From Methylotenera_A sp031422335 (lineage in GTDB: Bacteria; Pseudomonadota; Gammaproteobacteria; Burkholderiales; Methylophilaceae): a stretch of DNA of 64,000 nt. The position numbers were made by a program, and so were the translations under genes. The stretch lies in contig JANOQW010000034.1 of NCBI GenBank assembly GCA_031422335.1, forward strand, positions 133,272-197,271. The letters run 5' to 3'. The notes beneath the pieces were generated by a model, which saw only the letters and a list, made by a program, of their open reading frames with translations, ran no database searches and had not been told where the DNA came from. Below, piece after piece: positions 1 through 7,782 of the stretch; positions within the stretch are counted from its first letter, which is position 1, and every line of letters starts with the position of its first letter.

Positions 1-531
1 TGCCGTAGAGAGTTTTCCTAGTCCTTGTCCACCATGCGCATGGCATATGGCACAGGCCAGCGCATCGGCCGAATCTGGGCTGGGGGTAGCTGGCAATTTG
101 AGTAATCTTTTCACCATTTCTTGCACTTGCTCTTTTTGCGCATGGCCGTTGCCTACCACCGCTTGCTTCACTTGCAAAGCGGTATATTCTGCCACAATTA
201 AATTGCGAATCACCGCTGCGCTAATGGCTGCACCACGTGCTTGGCCAAGCAATAAAGTGGATTGCGGATTCACGTTGACGAACACCTTTTCCACCGCCAC
301 TTGATTAGGCTGGTAGGTATCAATCACCTCAAACAGCCCGTCTAATATCACTTTTAGCCGTGCTGGTAACTCTTCTCTATCATCTTCACCTTCAACCGGA
401 TTTTTTTTAGCAGAAGCCGTTTTTATCACGCCGCTGGCAATGTAAGTGATTTTCTCACCTACTTTTTCAATCACCCCAAAGCCTGTTAAGCGTAGGCCAG
501 GGTCGATACCTAAAATGCGAATGTTGCTCAC
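1..531 (-). CDS. ruvC: Holliday junction resolvase RuvC (3' end outside window)
   Basis: RuvC is the endonuclease that cuts Holliday junctions in the RuvABC recombination-repair complex. The reading frame starts at a GTG at 529-531 and is open to the left edge, giving 177 codons. The N-terminal IRILGIDPGLRLTGFG carries the first catalytic Asp. A Glu lies in VAVEKVFVN, and the C-terminal PDSADALACAICHAH carries the last acidic cluster, so the RNase H-like fold is almost complete. E. coli RuvC is 173 residues, so only a short tail should be missing. The GTG start overlaps the yebC stop by four bases (GTGA), which implies translational coupling. The yebC-ruvC order is common in proteobacteria. 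No ATG start gives the conserved N-terminus, so GTG is preferred. Confidence 0.93.
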   Translation of the reverse strand, partial: MSNIRILGIDPGLRLTGFGVIEKVGEKITYIASGVIKTASAKKNPVEGEDDREELPARLKVILDGLFEVIDTYQPNQVAVEKVFVNVNPQSTLLLGQARGAAISAAVIRNLIVAEYTALQVKQAVVGNGHAQKEQVQEMVKRLLKLPATPSPDSADALACAICHAHGGQGLGKLSTA

Positions 532-1256
532 TCGTCCTCTATGACAGCAGTTGTGTATACATCTTGCACATCGTCAAGGTCTTCCAGCGCGTCCAATATT
601 TTCTGCATTTTCAACGCATCATCACCCGTGAAAATAGTTTCCATATTTGGTTTCATCAGCACTTCGGCCACTACCGCTTTTAGGCCTGCTGCCTCTAGTG
701 CTTCTTTAACCGTAATAAAATCATTCGGGGGTGTAATCACTTCTATGCTGCCATCCTCATCCGTCACAATATCTTCAGCGCCCGCTTCTAGCGCGGCTTC
801 CATCACTTTATCTTCACTCGTGCCAGGCGCGTAAATCAAGCTGCCACAATGTTTGAACATAAACACTACGCTACCATCAGTGCCTAAGTTGCCGCCGTAT
901 TTGCTCAACGCATGGCGCACGTCCATCACGGCACGTTGTTTGTTGTCTGTTAAGCAATCAATAATAATGGCCGCACCGTTAATGCCGTAGCCTTCGTAAC
1001 GAATTTCCTCATAGTTCACGCCTTCTAACTCACCCGTACCTTTTTTGATGGCACGCATAATATTATCTGCCGGCATATTTTCTTCTTTGGCTTCGGCCAC
1101 AGCTGCGCGCAAGCGCGGATTCATATTTGCATCACCGCCGCCTAATCTTGCTGCAACCGTAATTTCTTTGATAATTTTAGTAAAAATTTTACCTCGCTTA
1201 GCGTCTTGACGACCTTTGCGGTGTTGAATATTTGCCCATTTAGAATGTCCTGCCAT
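528..1256 (-). CDS. yebC: YebC/PmpR family protein (TACO1-like)
   Basis: The protein has 242 residues and opens with the family signature MAGHSKWANIQHRKGRQD. It is full length for the YebC/TACO1 family. Members were first described as DNA-binding regulators (PmpR) and more recently as ribosome-associated factors that help translate proline-rich stretches; which role applies here cannot be read from sequence. The acidic middle and C-terminal domains (TGDDALKMQKILDALEDLDDVQDVYTT) are intact. The gene is upstream of and coupled to ruvC, a frequent arrangement. An A-rich stretch precedes the ATG without a strong Shine-Dalgarno sequence. Confidence 0.93.
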   Translation of the reverse strand: MAGHSKWANIQHRKGRQDAKRGKIFTKIIKEITVAARLGGGDANMNPRLRAAVAEAKEENMPADNIMRAIKKGTGELEGVNYEEIRYEGYGINGAAIIIDCLTDNKQRAVMDVRHALSKYGGNLGTDGSVVFMFKHCGSLIYAPGTSEDKVMEAALEAGAEDIVTDEDGSIEVITPPNDFITVKEALEAAGLKAVVAEVLMKPNMETIFTGDDALKMQKILDALEDLDDVQDVYTTAVIEDE

Positions 1257-1299
1257 TTGCTAACCTTTAAACCACAAAAAAAATGAATTTTAACACAAG

Positions 1300-2226
1300 C
1301 TATTCTTGTCCTTGGGCGACATCCACTTCGCTATGTTTTCGAATGGTAATCACCGAAATCGTGACCAACGCCAGCGCAATCAATAGCATACCAATAAGCT
1401 CAATTTGGCTAGGTCGTTCGCCCAATTGAATCCATGCCGCACCAACTCCTATTACTGGCGCCAGCATGCTGGCCATGCTGGCAACGCCTGCTGGCAAGCG
1501 CTGCAGCGCATATGTCCACAATACCCAAGCCAAACTACCGCTTAAAAATATACTGTAAACCACGGTTAGAATAAAAGTGTTTGACCACACAATCGGCGGC
1601 GCAGGTAATATCAACGCGACGATAATAATTGGAATGGCGCCCAGCAAAGTTGGCCAAGCAGTAATATTGAGTAAATCTAAATCTGGCCGACGTTTATGCA
1701 GTTTTTTAGAGACAATGGCCGAAACTGCCCATGAAATACCTGAACCCAAAGCCATCAGCATACTCACGCCGTCACCTTTAATATGCAGCGGGTCGAATAT
1801 GAGCACAATGCCAAACAAGGCAAACGCCACCGCCAGCCATTGCCAGCCTTGCACTTTTTCGCCCAACATCGGCCACGCAAACAACATCACCCAAAACGGC
1901 ATGGTGTAGCTTAAAACCGCAGTTTTGCCTGCGCCGCCTTCTACCAGCGCCCAAATCAGCAGGCCAGTAAAACCGCAGGTTTGTAAAATACCCAACAACA
2001 GCATGGTGGGAAACTCTTGCAACTTAAGCGGTCGTTTTGTTAAAAACAACACCAAAAATAGCATGAGTGCGCCCAAAAATGTGCGCAAACCAGCAAATTG
2101 GAAAGGGCTGGCGTATTGCACTGCTAGCTTCATCACCACCCAGTTATAGCCCCAAATAAGTGTGAGTAAAAATAGGGCAACAAAGGCTTTAACGATAATA
2201 TTTTTATTGGGTTTATTTTGCATCAT
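1300..2226 (-). CDS. EamA-family (DMT superfamily) transporter
   Basis: This 308-residue membrane protein has about ten hydrophobic segments arranged as two EamA repeats. The first includes TLIWGYNWVVMKLA and the second starts near ALGSGISWAVSAIVSKK. This is the standard size and topology for drug/metabolite exporters of the inner membrane. The C-terminus is a short charged cytoplasmic tail. The substrate cannot be inferred, since family members export amino acids, nucleosides or drugs. Two adjacent ATG codons are possible starts, neither with a good ribosome binding site. The gene lies 43 bp upstream of yebC on the same strand but is probably a separate unit. Confidence 0.85.
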   Translation of the reverse strand: MMQNKPNKNIIVKAFVALFLLTLIWGYNWVVMKLAVQYASPFQFAGLRTFLGALMLFLVLFLTKRPLKLQEFPTMLLLGILQTCGFTGLLIWALVEGGAGKTAVLSYTMPFWVMLFAWPMLGEKVQGWQWLAVAFALFGIVLIFDPLHIKGDGVSMLMALGSGISWAVSAIVSKKLHKRRPDLDLLNITAWPTLLGAIPIIIVALILPAPPIVWSNTFILTVVYSIFLSGSLAWVLWTYALQRLPAGVASMASMLAPVIGVGAAWIQLGERPSQIELIGMLLIALALVTISVITIRKHSEVDVAQGQE

Positions 2227-2298
2227 TTAGCTAATTAGAATATTCACTAGTCATTATAAGGTGTATATTTTTATTCGTATGCTAGCTGGGAGAAAATC

Positions 2299-2730
2299 AT
2301 GAAAACATTACAACAAGTGCTGCACGATAAAAAACATCAAGCATTGATTTCAATTGCGCCAAGCCGCCCAGTATTTGATGCGCTGGTGATTTTGGCCGAG
2401 TACAAAATTGGCGCGCTGGCGGTAATGGATGGCGATAAACTGGTGGGAATTTTCTCCGAGCGTGACTATGCGCGCGAAATAGTTTTGCAAGGCCGCTCAT
2501 CTAAAACCACGCACATTAACGAGGTAATGACAGCAAAAGTGATTACTGGCAAACCGGATGATTTGGTGGATAGCGCCATGCGCATGATGTCTGATAAAAA
2601 GTTTCGCCATTTGCCAGTGGTAGATGGCGAAACAGTGCTCGGTATGCTTTCAATTGGGGATTTAGTGAAAGAAACTATTGCCGACCAGCAACGCGCGATT
2701 GAAGCGCTAGAAAGCTATATTAAAGGCTAA
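2299..2730 (+). CDS. CBS-domain pair protein
   Basis: A 143-residue protein made almost entirely of two CBS domains, roughly residues 10-65 and 75-135. Each contains the typical pattern of a small hydrophobic strand and GD(K/L)LVGIFSERDYAR or GETVLGMLSIGDLVK. CBS pairs (Bateman modules) bind adenosine nucleotides and act as energy or redox sensors, usually regulating a partner protein; no partner is evident here. The ATG is preceded by GGGAG at a good distance, fixing the start. The gene stands alone, divergent from the EamA transporter, and is followed by a palindromic repeat with a T-run that could end its transcript. Confidence 0.88.
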   Translation: MKTLQQVLHDKKHQALISIAPSRPVFDALVILAEYKIGALAVMDGDKLVGIFSERDYAREIVLQGRSSKTTHINEVMTAKVITGKPDDLVDSAMRMMSDKKFRHLPVVDGETVLGMLSIGDLVKETIADQQRAIEALESYIKG

Positions 2731-2763
2731 TTTTAAGTATATATTTAAAGCATCTTCAAATTG

Positions 2764-2802
2764 ATGCCCTGTAAGCCAATATCCATGCGGCTTGCAGGGC
2801 AT
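2764..2802 (+). repeat. 39-bp palindromic repeat, copy 1 (intergenic, orientation A)
   Basis: Outer arms ATGCCCTG and CAGGGCAT flank inner arms AAGCC and GGCTT around the core AATATCCATGC. This copy serves as the reference for the family described in the findings. It lies 33 bp after the CBS gene and is followed by TTGTTTTTT, so it can fold as an intrinsic terminator on the plus strand. Confidence 0.85.
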
Positions 2803-2843
2803 TGTTTTTTGCTCGTGGCTTTTATGCCATGCTAATTAATCAT

Positions 2844-3263
2844 TTATTCGCCAATTATTTTTACCAGCACCCGTTTGTTGCGACGACCATCAAATTCACC
2901 ATAAAAAATCTGCTCCCACGGGCCAAAATCCAAGCGGCCTTCGCTAATTGCCACCACCACTTCGCGGCCCATTATTTGGCGTTTAATATGTGCATCTGCA
3001 TTATCCTCGCCCGTATCATTGTGGCGATAGCCACTCACAGGTTCGTGCGGGGCAAGCTTTTCTAACCAAATTTTATAGTCGTGGTGCAAGCCGCGCTCAT
3101 CATCGTTAATAAACACGCTGGCAGAAATATGCATGGCATTAATTAGCGCCAAGCCTTCTTTTACGCCACTTTCGCGCACACACTCGGCCACGTCATGCGT
3201 AATGTTTTTAAAATCCATGCGGGCAGGAATGTTAAACCATAGCTCTTTGCGAAAACTTTTCAT
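2844..3263 (-). CDS. yjbQ: YjbQ family (UPF0047) protein
   Basis: This 139-residue protein matches the UPF0047/YjbQ family over its full length. It shows the conserved segments CVRESGVKEGLALINAMHIS, SVFINDDERGLHHDY, NADAHIKRQIMGREV and the closing LDFGPWEQIFYGEFDGRR. The family forms trimers with a conserved His/Asp pocket, and some members show secondary thiamine-phosphate synthase activity in vitro; the physiological role is unsettled. It is a single-gene unit. The short upstream region contains the terminator of the SoxYZ-like gene, so it must have its own promoter. Confidence 0.88.
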   Translation of the reverse strand: MKSFRKELWFNIPARMDFKNITHDVAECVRESGVKEGLALINAMHISASVFINDDERGLHHDYKIWLEKLAPHEPVSGYRHNDTGEDNADAHIKRQIMGREVVVAISEGRLDFGPWEQIFYGEFDGRRNKRVLVKIIGE

Positions 3264-3321
3264 TGTTATGTCTCCAAAATAATAGGTTTATTTTAGCACC
3301 CAAATTTAATGTCGCCACAAC

Positions 3322-3350
3322 AAAAAAGGCTTCCACATGGAAGCCTTTTT
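3322..3350 (-). terminator. Intrinsic terminator of the SoxYZ-like gene
   Basis: A near-perfect hairpin AAAAAGGCTTCCA / TGGAAGCCTTTTT with a 2-base loop and T/A runs on both sides lies 18 bp past the stop of the SoxYZ-like gene. It can work in both directions, but only the minus-strand gene reads into it. Confidence 0.9.
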
Positions 3351-3368
3351 AAACATACACAAATTTAT

Positions 3369-4178
3369 TTAGCTTTTCACGTCAATCGCATGCGTAAAGC
3401 TTTTGCCTTCGTTATCTGTGGCTAATACTTCTAACTTGCCTGGCGCAGTTGGAATAAAATTAAATTTAAAATATGGGTCTTCTGCAGTGCCTACATTCAC
3501 ATCCACTGTCATCACCGGTTTACCATTATATTTAAACTCGGTTTTGTTAATATAAAACGCAGGAATAAAACCTTGCGATACCAACTCACGCTGCAAGCCA
3601 GTGCGCATGGGGTGTTTAATATTAAATGTGGTGGCAGTTGCTGCGCCCATTTTGACTGAATCATCTACTTTTAATTTAATTTTACCTGCAGACGCGCGCA
3701 TGGCCGCTTCATCGCCATCTACCGTGCCGCCACAACCGCCCGCCGCGCGAATCTCGCGTGAGGCTAAATACAGTTTACCACTAGCATCTTCGCCCACCAA
3801 ACGCACAAATGCGTCAGTCTCAAAGCGAATACGGGTTGATAACTCAAAATCGCCCAGCGCTTCAGTTAAATGATAAGTCGCGGTGAGCGGAATTGGGTTT
3901 GCATCTACGAATGAATACAATTTAACGATTTTTACGCCATTAGCTGCTTTTTGATCAATGGTATAAGTGACAGGCACTTGCGCACCGCTTTCGGCACGGC
4001 GTGGCGCTTCAATCTTCATAAAAGTCACCTCTGTCATTGGGCGTTTTTCAAAAAACGCCTCTTTCATCACAGGCCATAATTTAGGGTCGGATTCTGCAAA
4101 AGCAGGCAGGCTGCAAGCCAATAGAATAGCGCTTCCCAGAGCATTAAATAGCAACTTATTATTAGATAACTTGTTCAT
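3369..4178 (-). CDS. Quinoprotein dehydrogenase-associated SoxYZ-like carrier (fused SoxY and SoxZ)
   Basis: A secreted protein whose N-terminal half resembles SoxY and C-terminal half SoxZ. A signal peptide (MNKLSNNKLLFNALGSAILL, cleavage near AFA-ES) sends it to the periplasm. The SoxY swinging-arm motif GGCGG, with the sulfur-carrying Cys, is present but internal, about residue 149 counted from the chosen start. The SoxZ-like Ig domain follows. Such fusions occur near PQQ/lanthanide methanol-dehydrogenase genes in methylotrophs, where their role is unknown; no dehydrogenase gene is in this window. An upstream in-frame ATG at 4191-4193 exists, but AGGA sits 8 bases before the chosen ATG (4176-4178). 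A strong terminator follows the gene. Confidence 0.85.
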   Translation of the reverse strand: MNKLSNNKLLFNALGSAILLACSLPAFAESDPKLWPVMKEAFFEKRPMTEVTFMKIEAPRRAESGAQVPVTYTIDQKAANGVKIVKLYSFVDANPIPLTATYHLTEALGDFELSTRIRFETDAFVRLVGEDASGKLYLASREIRAAGGCGGTVDGDEAAMRASAGKIKLKVDDSVKMGAATATTFNIKHPMRTGLQRELVSQGFIPAFYINKTEFKYNGKPVMTVDVNVGTAEDPYFKFNFIPTAPGKLEVLATDNEGKSFTHAIDVKS

Positions 4179-4311
4179 TTTTACATTCCTCATATTTGCA
4201 ATATTACTTGCGCATTACCAATAACATCAATAACGCTTAGTTTATAGTTTGGATTACAAAACGTAATTTAAGTTTTATTCAAGCACCTGTATGTGACCAG
4301 CGTCACATTGC

Positions 4312-4740
4312 TTATATTTGGGTCGGGTCACCCGATGGTCGCATCACGTAATCAGGATTCCAAAACTCCTCAAAATTCAGCTCCACGCCATTGCCTGCTG
4401 GGTCTTTCAGATTAATCTGCCGCACACCATTGGCTAAAATTCGTGTGGTAAAAGCCACATTATTTTTGGCTAAATGTGCTTCCATCGCTGGCATATCGGT
4501 ACAGGTAAACGATACATGGTCATAAGTGCCATGCACATTAAGCCGCGGCGGTTCAGGGGTTTTATATTCAGCCAAATGTACGACATCGTTAGTGCCGATA
4601 TACAACCAATAGCCATAAGTGGTACTCGCCACCCGCTTGCCCACCGTTAAGCCCAAAATATCGCAATAAAAATCGCGCAGCTTGAGCATGGTGTCGCGGT
4701 CGGTGCGAAAATTAACATGATTGATTTCGGTAAGTGGCAT
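4312..4740 (-). CDS. VOC family (glyoxalase-like) metalloprotein
   Basis: A small protein of the vicinal-oxygen-chelate fold, about 142 residues from the ATG at 4738-4740. Two beta-alpha-beta-beta-beta modules are visible: NHVNFRTDRDTMLKLRDFY to VHLAEYK, then YDHVSFTCTD to GNGVELNFEEF. His in NHVNF, His in YDHVSF and Glu in VELNFE occupy the usual metal-ligand places. The family covers glyoxalases, dioxygenases and resistance proteins, and the reaction here is unknown. The frame extends upstream to another ATG at 4842, but that extra stretch does not look like VOC sequence and would crowd the divergent tdh promoter. Confidence 0.75.
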   Translation of the reverse strand: MPLTEINHVNFRTDRDTMLKLRDFYCDILGLTVGKRVASTTYGYWLYIGTNDVVHLAEYKTPEPPRLNVHGTYDHVSFTCTDMPAMEAHLAKNNVAFTTRILANGVRQINLKDPAGNGVELNFEEFWNPDYVMRPSGDPTQI

Positions 4741-4875
4741 ATATTTTTTAATCGACAGTGTTTCAGTTGCAATATTACCCGATTCTAATTGATGTTGACA
4801 GTTTGAAATACACCACGCCTTGTGCGATACTGGTTTCATCAATTCAAACAGTACCTTAATTTTTGAGGGATGATT

Positions 4876-5913
4876 ATGAAAGCTTTAGTTAAAAAATACG
4901 CCAAAGAAGGCCTGTGGCTGGAAGACATGCCCGAACCAACGGTTGGCAATAACGATGTCTTAATTAAAATTAAAAAAACCGCCATTTGTGGCACCGATAT
5001 TCACATTTATAACTGGGATGACTGGGCGCAAAAGACGATACCAGTACCGATGATTACTGGGCATGAATACGTGGGCGAGATTGCAGGTTTTGGCTCTAAC
5101 GTGACTGAGTTTAAAGTAGGCGATGTTGTATCTGGCGAAGGCCACCTCACTTGTGGGCGTTGCCGCAATTGCCTCGGCGGCCGCACCCACTTGTGCCCTA
5201 ATACGATAGGTGTAGGCGTTAATCGGCATGGCGCTTTTGCTGAATATCTGGTGATTCCCGCCAAAAACGTATTTAAGCCTAGCCGCCCGATTGATACCGA
5301 TTTACTTTCATATTTTGATGCCTACGGCAATGCGGTACATACTGCTTTATCATTCAATATGGTGGGCGAAGATGTGCTGATTACTGGCGCGGGCCCAATT
5401 GGCAGCATGGCGGCGCTGGTGGCGGATCACGCAGGCGCTAGAAATATTGTGATTACCGATTTGAATCAATACCGCCTTGATTTGATTAAGAGCATTATGC
5501 CAAGAATCACCACTATCAACAGTGCTAAAGAATCGATTACAAAAGAAATGATGGATTCTTTGGGCATTTTTGAAGGCTTTGATGTGGGGCTGGAAATGTC
5601 AGGCTCACCCAAAGCATTTGGCGATATGCTAAGCAAAATGATTAATGGCGGCCACATTGCCATGCTGGCGATTATGCCAGCAGGCTCTGGTATTGACTGG
5701 GACATGGTGGTGTTTAAAGGCCTCACCATTAAAGGCATTTACGGCCGCGAAATTTTTGAAACGTGGTACAAAGGCTCGATGATGGTGCAAAGCGGTTTGC
5801 CTTTGGAGAAAATTATCACGCATCGCTTTCACTACACCGACTTTCAAGAAGGCTTTGAAATCATGCGCTCTGGCAACTCTGGCAAAGTGATACTCAATTG
5901 GCAAGATAAATAA
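4876..5913 (+). CDS. tdh: L-threonine 3-dehydrogenase
   Basis: A zinc-dependent medium-chain dehydrogenase that oxidises L-threonine to 2-amino-3-ketobutyrate with NAD+. The 345-residue protein aligns along its length with E. coli Tdh, including AICGTDIHIYNWDDW (catalytic Zn Cys), GHEYVGE, the structural zinc cluster CGRCRNCLGGRTHLC, the Rossmann motif ITGAGPIGSMAA, and the C-terminal ITHRF and SGKVILNW. The start is set by MKALVKKYAKEG and by GAGGG six bases before the ATG; an ATG two codons earlier is less likely. The gene is 26 bp before kbl, so the two steps of threonine-to-glycine conversion are co-transcribed. Confidence 0.96.
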   Translation: MKALVKKYAKEGLWLEDMPEPTVGNNDVLIKIKKTAICGTDIHIYNWDDWAQKTIPVPMITGHEYVGEIAGFGSNVTEFKVGDVVSGEGHLTCGRCRNCLGGRTHLCPNTIGVGVNRHGAFAEYLVIPAKNVFKPSRPIDTDLLSYFDAYGNAVHTALSFNMVGEDVLITGAGPIGSMAALVADHAGARNIVITDLNQYRLDLIKSIMPRITTINSAKESITKEMMDSLGIFEGFDVGLEMSGSPKAFGDMLSKMINGGHIAMLAIMPAGSGIDWDMVVFKGLTIKGIYGREIFETWYKGSMMVQSGLPLEKIITHRFHYTDFQEGFEIMRSGNSGKVILNWQDK

Positions 5914-5939
5914 AAGACAAATAATTAGAAAGACAAAGT

Positions 5940-7136
5940 ATGAGTTTTAAAGCGGCAAAACAAGGCTTCTCAGATGATTTAAAAGATATTGAAGCGCAGG
6001 GGCTGTACAAGACCGAGCGCGTCATTGCCTCTGATCAAAAAAATCGCATCACCCTGGCAGATGGCCGCGAAGTGATTAACATGTGTGCCAACAATTACCT
6101 TGGTTTAGCCAATCAACCAGAACTCATTAAAGCCGCCAAAGCTGGCCTTGACCAATGGGGCTTTGGCTTGGCTTCGGTGCGTTTTATTTGCGGCACACAA
6201 ACTATTCATAAGCAATTAGAACAAGCCATGAGCGACTTTTTGGGCATGGAAGATACGATTTTGTATTCATCTTGCTTTGATGCCAATGCTGGCCTATTTG
6301 AAACCATTTTGGGCGAGCAAGACGTGGTTATTTCAGATGAGCTTAATCATGCCTCAATTATTGACGGCGTACGGCTGTGCAAAGCCACGCGTTACCGCTA
6401 TAAAAATAACGATATGCAAGATTTAAAAGAAAAGTTAATCGAAGCAAAACAAAATAATGCGCGCCGCATTTTAATTACCACCGATGGCGTATTTTCGATG
6501 GACGGGACGATTGCTAAGTTAGATGAAATTTGTGATTTGGCCGATGAGTTTGACGCGATGGTGCACCATGATGACTGCCATGCAACGGGTTTTATGGGCA
6601 AAACTGGCCGCGGCGTGCATGAATACCGAAATGTAATGAACCGCGTGGATATTATCACCAGCACCTTTGGTAAAGCGCTTGGCGGCGCATCGGGCGGCAG
6701 CACATCTGGCCGCAAAGAGATTATTGATTTACTGCGCCAACGCTCGCGCCCGTATTTATTCTCTAACTCACTGGCGCCCACCATTTGTGCGGCCACGCTG
6801 AGTGTATTGAGCATGCTTTCAAAATCGACAGCTCTAAGAGACAAACTGGAAAGCAATACGCGTTACTTTAGAAAAGGCATGCTGGCCGCAGGTTTTGATT
6901 TAAAAGATGGCGACCACCCAATTATCCCCATTATGTTGGGCGATGCCGTGTTGGCACAAAATATGAGCAAGCGATTACTTGAAAAAGGCGTCTATGCGAT
7001 TGGCTTTTTCTTCCCCGTGGTTGCAAAAGGCAAGGCGAGAATCCGCACACAGATTTCTGCCGCACATACCACTGAAGATTTAGATGCCGCGATTAAAGCG
7101 TTTGCGGAATGTAGGGATGAGTTGGCTAAAGCTTAG
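5940..7136 (+). CDS. kbl: Glycine C-acetyltransferase (2-amino-3-ketobutyrate CoA ligase)
   Basis: A PLP enzyme of the alpha-oxoamine synthase family that cleaves 2-amino-3-ketobutyrate with CoA to glycine and acetyl-CoA. The protein is 398 residues, as in E. coli. The PLP lysine is K245 in TSTFGKALGGASGG; ANNYLGLA, FICGTQTIHKQLE, SDELNHASIIDG and HHDDCHATGFMG are all present. It directly follows tdh; here tdh comes first, the reverse of the kbl-tdh order in E. coli. Together they feed threonine carbon into glycine, which could supply C1 units. Confidence 0.96.
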   Translation: MSFKAAKQGFSDDLKDIEAQGLYKTERVIASDQKNRITLADGREVINMCANNYLGLANQPELIKAAKAGLDQWGFGLASVRFICGTQTIHKQLEQAMSDFLGMEDTILYSSCFDANAGLFETILGEQDVVISDELNHASIIDGVRLCKATRYRYKNNDMQDLKEKLIEAKQNNARRILITTDGVFSMDGTIAKLDEICDLADEFDAMVHHDDCHATGFMGKTGRGVHEYRNVMNRVDIITSTFGKALGGASGGSTSGRKEIIDLLRQRSRPYLFSNSLAPTICAATLSVLSMLSKSTALRDKLESNTRYFRKGMLAAGFDLKDGDHPIIPIMLGDAVLAQNMSKRLLEKGVYAIGFFFPVVAKGKARIRTQISAAHTTEDLDAAIKAFAECRDELAKA

Positions 7137-7170
7137 AGCTCAACGCGGGGCCAGTAATTCGCATTAATGA

Positions 7171-7773
7171 TTAAGTTGTCTTTGCTTCAGAAATACCGCT
7201 CTGAACTTTTGCTGGCAAAACAAACATAAACTGTGCGAGTGCCAAAGCAAAATCAACACAACGTTTAGCATCATTAGCATCAGGCAAAGCAGCACTCTCA
7301 TCAGAATGGCGCTCATCATTTGCATCTAATCGTACTTTGTGAGCCCACAAGGCCATATCATTTGTTATAAGGTGATCTTTAGCAGCTTTATCAATACGTG
7401 AATAAAGATTTCCGTCTTTCAAGTTTTTAGCTTTTAGCATCGCATCCACCGCGCTTGCGGCCAGCATTACTGCACCAGAAGGCGAGCTTAAGCTGTTAAT
7501 TGCTTGATTAAGGTATTCACGTGCACGATCAGGAATGGCACCATCGACATCCACACCTGAAGGGTAAAGTTCAGTCACCTCTTCGTCTGCAGCCCCAGCT
7601 GCCGCAGTAACTACGCCACCACAACGGTTGCAACGGTAAAATCGCCAGTAACGATTAATTTTTAGTGAAAAATCAATTGTCTGCTGTTGGGCTAAAAAAG
7701 CAAGAGTAGGTTTATCTACATTGCAATGCGGACACCTATTCAAATCAAGCTGAGTAGCTAAAAGCTTTGGCAT
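7171..7773 (-). CDS. DUF4145-type protein with N-terminal zinc ribbon
   Basis: The 200-residue protein begins with a likely zinc ribbon (CPHC at residues 15-18 and CNRC about 30 residues later). A helical domain follows with the pattern AREYLNQAINSLSSPSGAVMLAASAVDAMLKAK and a late HKVRLDANDERHSDE, which is characteristic of DUF4145. The family is often found in defence or stress contexts but has no settled function. Here it is 10 bp upstream of aspS on the same strand, so it is probably co-transcribed with it or reads into it. There is no visible defence neighbour. Confidence 0.7.
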   Translation of the reverse strand: MPKLLATQLDLNRCPHCNVDKPTLAFLAQQQTIDFSLKINRYWRFYRCNRCGGVVTAAAGAADEEVTELYPSGVDVDGAIPDRAREYLNQAINSLSSPSGAVMLAASAVDAMLKAKNLKDGNLYSRIDKAAKDHLITNDMALWAHKVRLDANDERHSDESAALPDANDAKRCVDFALALAQFMFVLPAKVQSGISEAKTT

Positions 7774-7782
7774 ATTTATCCT

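Noticed and set aside
541..834. 97-codon frame opposite yebC
   Set aside because: Low-complexity Ser/Ala product of the antisense strand of a conserved gene.
2297..2500. 67-codon frame opposite the CBS gene
   Set aside because: It is the antisense of a clear CBS-domain gene and has no ribosome site.
3210..3230. CCGCATGGATTTT (minus strand) in yjbQ resembling the repeat core
   Set aside because: Only about ten bases match and neither arm is present.
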